Assembly: GCA_903854645.1 (NCBI GenBank)
Contig: CAINWY010000094.1
Span: forward strand, 1 to 8,318
Direction of reading: 5' to 3'
Source: an uncultured bacterium
Lineage (GTDB): Bacteria; Patescibacteriota; Minisyncoccia; Phycocordibacterales; UBA9973
Length of the DNA: 8,318 nt
A program made the position numbers and the translations under genes. A model generated the notes under the pieces. That model did no database searches. It was not told the origin of the DNA and saw nothing but the letters and a program-made list of their open reading frames with translations. Shown here one piece after another: positions 5,510 through 8,318 of the stretch. Position 1 is the stretch's first letter. The number at the start of each line of letters is the position of its first letter.

Positions 5510-6202
5510 TTATTGTTTATAATTTCTACGAGCTGGAGCATTTGTAGCTTCATTCGAAAAAATTTCTCCTCTATAAATCCAGACCTTTATACCGATATCT
5601 CCATAACTCATATGAGCTTTCTCACGAGCAAAGTCAACGTCTGCACGGAAAGTCTGTAGAGGAATAGAACCGCGCTTGATCTGTTCACTTCGGGCGATTT
5701 CTGCACCTCCTAGACGGCCTCCAAGGTATATACGAGCTCCTTTCACTCCACGAGCTGTCATAACCTTCTCAATTGTCTGCTTCATTACACGGCGGAAAGG
5801 AAGACGCTTCTCGAGACCTTCTGCTATCATACATCCTACAATGGCTGCATCTGCATCTGGGTTTGTAACTTCGAGGATGTCTAATTTGAAATCTTCAGGA
5901 ATTACAACGCTACGCTTCTTTAATGTAGAAATTAGATCTGCTTTCAACTTACTAGCACCTTCACCTGAACGGCCGATTATCATACCTGGACGTGAAGTAA
6001 ATATCATAACCTTTGTTGCTTTTGCACTTCTGTCTATCTCAACTCTTGAAACGTAAAAACCACGTAACTTCTTCATAAGAAATTCACGGATAACAACGTC
6101 ACTCTTGAGTAAATCTTTGTATTTCTTATCAGCAAACCAACGAGACTTCCAATCTCTTAGTGTTACTAATCTATGTGCGTATGGATGGACAACTTTTGAC
6201 AT
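5510..6202 (-). CDS. rpsC: 30S ribosomal protein S3 (uS3)
   Basis: S3 lines the mRNA entry tunnel of the 30S head and takes part in the ribosome's helicase activity. The product has 230 residues, within the usual 210-240. The N terminus (MSKVVHPYAHRL, then WKSRWFADKKYKDLLKSDVVIREFL) is typical. A type II KH domain follows with its GxxG loop in MIIGRSGEGASKLKADL (about residues 74-90). The C-terminal domain has LEKRLPFRRVMKQTIEKVMTARGVKGARIYLGGRLGGAEIARSE and GDIGIKVWIYRGEIF. It lies downstream of rplV, separated by a spacer that holds a heptanucleotide array. ATTATATATATG stands at the start without a Shine-Dalgarno match. The stop is TAA. Confidence 0.98.
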   Translation of the reverse strand: MSKVVHPYAHRLVTLRDWKSRWFADKKYKDLLKSDVVIREFLMKKLRGFYVSRVEIDRSAKATKVMIFTSRPGMIIGRSGEGASKLKADLISTLKKRSVVIPEDFKLDILEVTNPDADAAIVGCMIAEGLEKRLPFRRVMKQTIEKVMTARGVKGARIYLGGRLGGAEIARSEQIKRGSIPLQTFRADVDFAREKAHMSYGDIGIKVWIYRGEIFSNEATNAPARRNYKQ

Positions 6203-6214
6203 ATATATAATTAG

Positions 6215-6242
6215 GTTCTAGCAACTAGGTACTAGGTACTAG
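6215..6242 (-). repeat. Heptanucleotide repeat array overlapping the end of rplV
   Basis: The minus strand reads four 7-base units in a row: CTAGTAC, CTAGTAC, CTAGTTG, CTAGAAC, followed by a decayed CTAATTA at 6208-6214. The first two units are identical. The array supplies the last codons and the TAG stop of rplV (LVPST, stop at 6225-6227) and then forms most of the spacer before rpsC. The array at 2714-2734 has the same period and TAGTA core. Confidence 0.75.
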
Positions 6243-6665
6243 CTTTTTAACTGTTTTCGACTTCTTTACTGTTTTTTCTTCTTTTTTCTCAACTTTTGGA
6301 GCCTTTTCTGTTTTGACTGCTTTTTTAGTTGTCTTTGGTGCTCCTTTGTCTATTAGGTCAAGCATTATATGGCTAGTTCTCTTGTTGATTCGAGAAGCAG
6401 ATCCACGTGCGCGAGGCATTGAACGCTTCATAACTATACCTTCGTTGACTGTAACATTTAGAACGTATAAATCGTCTGTATTTAAACCTGCGTTTTTTGC
6501 ATTAGCAACAGCTGAAGCTAAAAGCTTCTCTATAGGTAAAGCTGCTCTCTTTGGGAGATTCTGTAATTGCGTAAAAGCCTCGGAAACCCTTTTTCCTTTG
6601 ATTAAGTCTGCTACAAGGCGAACCTTGCGGGGAGACTGTCTGTAATTTTTTAAAAATGCTTTCAT
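6225..6665 (-). CDS. rplV: 50S ribosomal protein L22 (uL22) with a Lys-rich C-terminal tail
   Basis: L22 contributes a hairpin loop that lines the nascent-peptide exit tunnel. The product has 146 residues, against about 110 in most bacteria. The core is clear: LKNYRQSPRKVRLVADLIKGKRV (about residues 5-27), LPIEKLLASAVANAKNAGLNTDDLYV, and the tunnel-loop segment MKRSMPRARGSASRINKRTSHIMLDL near residues 78-103. After the core comes a tail of about 40 residues rich in Lys, Val, Thr and Glu (KTEKAPKVEKKEEKTVKKSKTVKK). It ends in LVPST, which is translated from a heptanucleotide repeat. The tail is probably disordered and at the ribosome surface. The start at 6665 fits the conserved N terminus. 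The 84-base spacer to rpsS is longer than most here. Confidence 0.96.
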   Translation of the reverse strand: MKAFLKNYRQSPRKVRLVADLIKGKRVSEAFTQLQNLPKRAALPIEKLLASAVANAKNAGLNTDDLYVLNVTVNEGIVMKRSMPRARGSASRINKRTSHIMLDLIDKGAPKTTKKAVKTEKAPKVEKKEEKTVKKSKTVKKLVPST

Positions 6666-6749
6666 GTGTGTAATATTAGATTATTTTAACTAGATATTGT
6701 CTGCTGAGACTATAACTAATTTTTAAAATGACTTTCATAATCAGTTAAT

Positions 6750-7097
6750 TTATTTCTTTTTAGTATCGGTAGTCGTAGCTTTGGCTGACTTTGCTGCTGT
6801 AATCTCGGCCTCCTTCTTCTTCGCCTCTAATTCTTTCTGCATCTTACCTCCGTGTCTGACGAACTTACGAGTGAGAGAGAATTCACCAAGTCGGTGACCT
6901 ACCATATCTTCACTTACAAGTACTTCTACATGGACCTTGCCATTGTGGACTCCAAATACGAAGCCTACCATTTCTGGTGATATCACGCATGCGCGTGACC
7001 ATGTCTTAATAACGCCTGTTTCTAAAGGTTTCTTTCCGGCAATCTTTTTCAAAAGCCTTTCGTCTACATATGGTCCTTTTTTTAGTGATCTTGTCAT
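6750..7097 (-). CDS. rpsS: 30S ribosomal protein S19 (uS19)
   Basis: S19 is a protein of the 30S head near the A-site finger and the S13 bridge. From the ATG at 7097 the product has 115 residues, against 85-95 in most bacteria. The core is standard: MTRSLKKGPYVDERLLKKI (residues 1-19), then VIKTWSRACVISPEMVGFVFGVHNGKVHVEVLVSEDMVGHRLGEFSLTRKFVRHGG. An extra tail of about 27 residues follows, rich in Lys, Glu and Ala (KEAEITAAKSAKATTTDTKKK). A TTG two codons upstream is also in frame, but the family starts at this Met. This is the first gene of the transcript. In most bacteria rplB lies directly upstream, but here the neighbour is a GIY-YIG gene. Confidence 0.97.
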   Translation of the reverse strand: MTRSLKKGPYVDERLLKKIAGKKPLETGVIKTWSRACVISPEMVGFVFGVHNGKVHVEVLVSEDMVGHRLGEFSLTRKFVRHGGKMQKELEAKKKEAEITAAKSAKATTTDTKKK

Positions 7098-7111
7098 ATA
7101 CAATATAAATA

Positions 7112-7125
7112 AGCTCTATTGAGCT
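7112..7125 (-). other. Small stem-loop in the rpsS leader
   Basis: The minus strand reads AGCTC, loop AATA, GAGCT: five perfect pairs close to the predicted 5' end of the rpsS transcript (start expected near 7128). It may protect the 5' end or be chance. There is no independent support. Confidence 0.3.
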
Positions 7126-7134
7126 CGTTGCTTC

Positions 7135-7162
7135 ATACTAGCAAATATAAAATAATAGTCAA
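7135..7162 (-). promoter_or_regulatory. Sigma-70-type promoter of the rpsS-rplE operon
   Basis: The minus strand carries TTGACT (7157-7162), a 16-base spacer and TAGTAT (7135-7140). TGC directly before the -10 gives an extended -10, and the string TGCTAGTATG recurs in the rpsN promoter. The -35 lies inside the left inverted-repeat arm beside the GIY-YIG gene. The expected start is near 7128, about 30 bases before the rpsS ATG. Confidence 0.7.
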
Positions 7163-7184
7163 CCCCCACACCTATATTTTTATT
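7157..7184. repeat. Left inverted-repeat arm of the GIY-YIG unit
   Basis: This 28-base stretch matches the reverse complement of 7455-7482 at 24 of 28 positions. The uninterrupted matches are ACCCCCACACC and ATATTTTTAT. It contains the TAA stop of the GIY-YIG gene (7180-7182) at one end and the -35 box of the rpsS promoter at the other. Confidence 0.85.
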
Positions 7185-7434
7185 GCAGGCTTTTTTCTAT
7201 TCTATTTTTTAACACATATAAAGCTCGGCCGTCCTTTTTTAACGAAGATTCCCTCTTTCTAGTGTCACTTTCGTTGTAATATGACTCATAATATCTAAGC
7301 TCAAAAGGACGGCGCCCCTTGGTGGCCAAACTTTTTCCAGTGTTATGCTCTAAAAGCCTGCGTCGTAAATCATTTGTAGAGCCTATATACAGGTCATTAT
7401 CTTTTTTGCTTTTTAATATATACAAATAATACAT
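7180..7434 (-). CDS. Small single-domain GIY-YIG endonuclease-family protein
   Basis: The 84-residue product consists of little more than a GIY-YIG nuclease domain, the fold of UvrC, some homing endonucleases and the YhbQ/UPF0213 group. The signature is complete: YLYILKS (residues 3-9), LYIGST (15-20), the catalytic Arg region DLRRRLLEHN (22-31), and the metal-ligand Glu in RKRESSLKK (59-67). An aromatic/basic stretch, PFELRYYESYY, lies between them. It has no added DNA-binding domain. The start at 7434 lies 19 bases after a promoter-like pair at 7453-7480, and there is no Shine-Dalgarno match. The stop TAA is inside the left repeat arm. Catalysis looks possible because the motif residues are intact. 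Target and role (repair, homing or immunity) cannot be told from the sequence. Confidence 0.92.
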   Translation of the reverse strand: MYYLYILKSKKDNDLYIGSTNDLRRRLLEHNTGKSLATKGRRPFELRYYESYYNESDTRKRESSLKKDGRALYVLKNRIEKSLQ

Positions 7435-7452
7435 ATATTACTAAGATTTACG

Positions 7453-7480
7453 ACTATAAAAATATGGGTGTGGGGGTCAA
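7453..7480 (-). promoter_or_regulatory. Sigma-70-type promoter of the GIY-YIG gene
   Basis: The minus strand has TTGACC (7475-7480), a 16-base spacer and TATAGT (7453-7458). The -35 and spacer are inside the right inverted-repeat arm. Transcription would start near 7446, about 12 bases before the ATG, so the leader would be very short. Confidence 0.55.
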
Positions 7481-7482
7481 CT
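7455..7482. repeat. Right inverted-repeat arm of the GIY-YIG unit
   Basis: The reverse complement of this stretch matches 7157-7184 at 24 of 28 positions. The arm begins four bases beyond the stop of the kinase-family gene. It differs from the left arm at two adjacent bases in the GTCAAC/GTTGAC part, at one base next to CACACC, and at the end base. Confidence 0.85.
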
Positions 7483-7485
7483 TTA

Positions 7486-7878
7486 TTAAAAAATTAAAAT
7501 TAACACCTTCGGTAAAAATATTATCAGTCCTATAATCCCCGCTACGACAGCAGAAATGAGAACTGCTCCAGCAGCGACATCTTTAGTATCACGTGCATAT
7601 GGGTGGTATGTAGGACTTGTGAGGTCTATGTCTATCTCAAACGCTGTATTTAATGCCTCTGTAATAATAACAAGCCCGATAGAGAAAACAACCATAACCC
7701 ACTCAATAGATGATATGTGTAAAACAAACCCTAGATATATAGCTAAAATACCAAAGAATATATGCACCCAGGAATTGTGTGTAGTCTTTATAAAAATACC
7801 AAGTCCCCTCCACGCATGAGTCGTGCTCTTCACCCTCGCCACAATTGAAAATCTTTTCTTCTCTGTGATTTTTTCCAT
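7486..7878 (-). CDS. Diacylglycerol kinase / undecaprenol kinase family membrane protein
   Basis: DgkA-family enzymes phosphorylate diacylglycerol, or in many Gram-positive bacteria undecaprenol, at the membrane and so feed lipid or cell-wall carrier recycling. The product has 130 residues, typical for the family. Three hydrophobic segments are seen at about residues 37-56, 60-77 and 106-129. The signature is intact: EALNTAFEIDIDL (about 74-86), with the catalytic Glu and the NTAxE motif, then HPYARDTKDVAAGAVLI with the conserved KD and AAGAV. The N-terminal stretch ARVKSTTHAWRGLGIFIKTTHNSWVH is the usual surface helix. The start lies 4 bases after the metallopeptidase stop, so the two are probably co-transcribed. 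The substrate (lipid or undecaprenol) cannot be decided here. Confidence 0.9.
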   Translation of the reverse strand: MEKITEKKRFSIVARVKSTTHAWRGLGIFIKTTHNSWVHIFFGILAIYLGFVLHISSIEWVMVVFSIGLVIITEALNTAFEIDIDLTSPTYHPYARDTKDVAAGAVLISAVVAGIIGLIIFLPKVLILIF

Positions 7879-7882
7879 AAAA

Positions 7883-8318
7883 TTATTTATTTAAACTATC
7901 CACAAACAACAATTCTACCTCTTTTATCTCTTTTTTGTAAACTTTAAAGAAAACATCCTTAAATCCACGATAGTCGTAGTTTTTATCTATAGAAGAAATT
8001 AATTCTATGATTTTATTAAAAGAATATTTTTTAATCAAAAATACAACAAAAAGTGAGGCTATTGAATAAGCTCCATAATTAACGTTATCATTCCAGCCTT
8101 TTGGCGTACCTAGTTTTTTACAAAAATCCTCTTCAACATAAATAGGTTCTCTTTCTTTTTGATGTTGTTTTGCAAAGTATGAAGCAATACCCTCGTTTAA
8201 CCACTTTGGTAGGGCATTCCCTTTTGATAATTTATGAACAAATAAATGGGTGATCTCATGTTTCAAAACCTGAATAAATTCATTTTTGTGATGACTACTT
8301 TCTTTTTCAAAAGCAAAA
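7883..8318 (-). CDS. Zinc metallopeptidase, MA-clan (gluzincin-like), 5' end missing
   Basis: The reading frame is open to the window edge, so the N terminus is missing and 144 residues are visible. The zinc site is HEITH (visible residues about 20-24, within VLKHEITHLFVHKLSKG). The third ligand is probably the Glu of PKWLNEGIASYFA about 20 residues on. This spacing and the WLNEGIA motif fit the peptidase MA-like family. A later YGAYSIASLFVVFLIKKY segment also occurs in such proteins. A TTG at 8266 just before the motif could be called as a start, but conserved sequence (NEFIQV) continues upstream, so it is internal. Signal peptide or membrane anchor would be outside the window. It is followed after 4 bases by the kinase-family gene. 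The substrate is unknown. Confidence 0.8.
   Translation of the reverse strand, partial: FAFEKESSHHKNEFIQVLKHEITHLFVHKLSKGNALPKWLNEGIASYFAKQHQKEREPIYVEEDFCKKLGTPKGWNDNVNYGAYSIASLFVVFLIKKYSFNKIIELISSIDKNYDYRGFKDVFFKVYKKEIKEVELLFVDSLNK

Larger units (their letters stand above)
7157..7482 (-). mobile_element. Candidate small element: GIY-YIG gene between inverted repeats
   Basis: A unit of 326 bases consists of a nuclease-family gene that fills nearly all the space between two 28-base inverted arms. It lies between the stop of the kinase-family gene and the promoter of the ribosomal operon, where rplB would normally be adjacent to rpsS. The boundaries are drawn at the outer ends of the arms. No convincing target-site duplication is visible in the AT-rich flanks, so mobility is an inference from the layout and from the homing nucleases that share this fold. 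Confidence 0.45.

Noticed and set aside
6666..6749. Terminator or promoter between rpsS and rplV
   Set aside because: Only a four-pair hairpin (GTCT/AGAC) with no T-run is present, and no paired -35/-10 was convincing.
7466..7476. G-quadruplex in the G-rich repeat arm
   Set aside because: There are only two substantial G-runs (GGG and GGGGG), which is too few for an intramolecular four-strand structure.
7147..7492. Target-site duplication around the GIY-YIG unit
   Set aside because: The flanks are both AT-rich, and I found no direct repeat longer than chance would give.
1..8318. Reassigned UGA (Gly) as in Gracilibacteria/SR1
   Set aside because: All ribosomal proteins are full length under the standard code with no in-frame TGA, so reassignment is not supported.

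Overview
The window is a run of ribosomal protein genes, all on the minus strand, from an AT-rich bacterium with a small, compact genome. The best fit is a member of the Candidate Phyla Radiation (Patescibacteria), probably Parcubacteria. The reasons are the absence of rpmD (uL30) between rpsE and rplO, the absence of rpmC (uL29) between rplP and rpsQ, gene gaps of only a few bases, near-total lack of Shine-Dalgarno sequences, low-complexity tails on ribosomal proteins, and a small GIY-YIG gene of a kind common in this group. The rank below Patescibacteria is an inference from gene content, not from phylogeny. The genes read through under the standard code.

In transcription order (high to low coordinates) the layout is as follows. 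(1) The 3' part of a zinc metallopeptidase of the MA clan (7883-8318, cut by the window edge), followed 4 bases later by a diacylglycerol/undecaprenol kinase-family membrane protein (7486-7878). (2) A 326-base unit (7157-7482) made of a GIY-YIG nuclease gene between two imperfect inverted repeats of 28 bases. Each arm carries a TTGAC -35 box that reads in the same direction. (3) The S10/spc segment rpsS-rplV-rpsC-rplP-rpsQ-rplN-rplX-rplE (3685-7097), apparently driven by a promoter whose -35 lies in the left arm of the GIY-YIG unit and ended by a hairpin terminator at 3645-3670. (4) A single-gene cassette (about 3109-3636) with its own promoter, a gene for an unknown one-pass membrane protein, and its own terminator. 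(5) The rest of the spc operon, rpsN-rpsH-rplF-rplR-rpsE-rplO-secY (1-2930), restarted by a near-consensus promoter at 3072-3100 with a leader of about 135 bases. secY is cut by the window start.

The ribosomal genes together encode the 30S head and body proteins S19, S3, S17, S14, S8 and S5 and the 50S proteins L22, L16, L14, L24, L5, L6, L18 and L15. SecY is the translocon that receives nascent membrane proteins. The most notable features are the GIY-YIG/inverted-repeat unit that seems to supply the promoter of the ribosomal operon, the terminator-promoter cassette that splits the operon between rplE and rpsN, and two heptanucleotide repeat arrays at gene junctions, one of which supplies the last codons of rplV.
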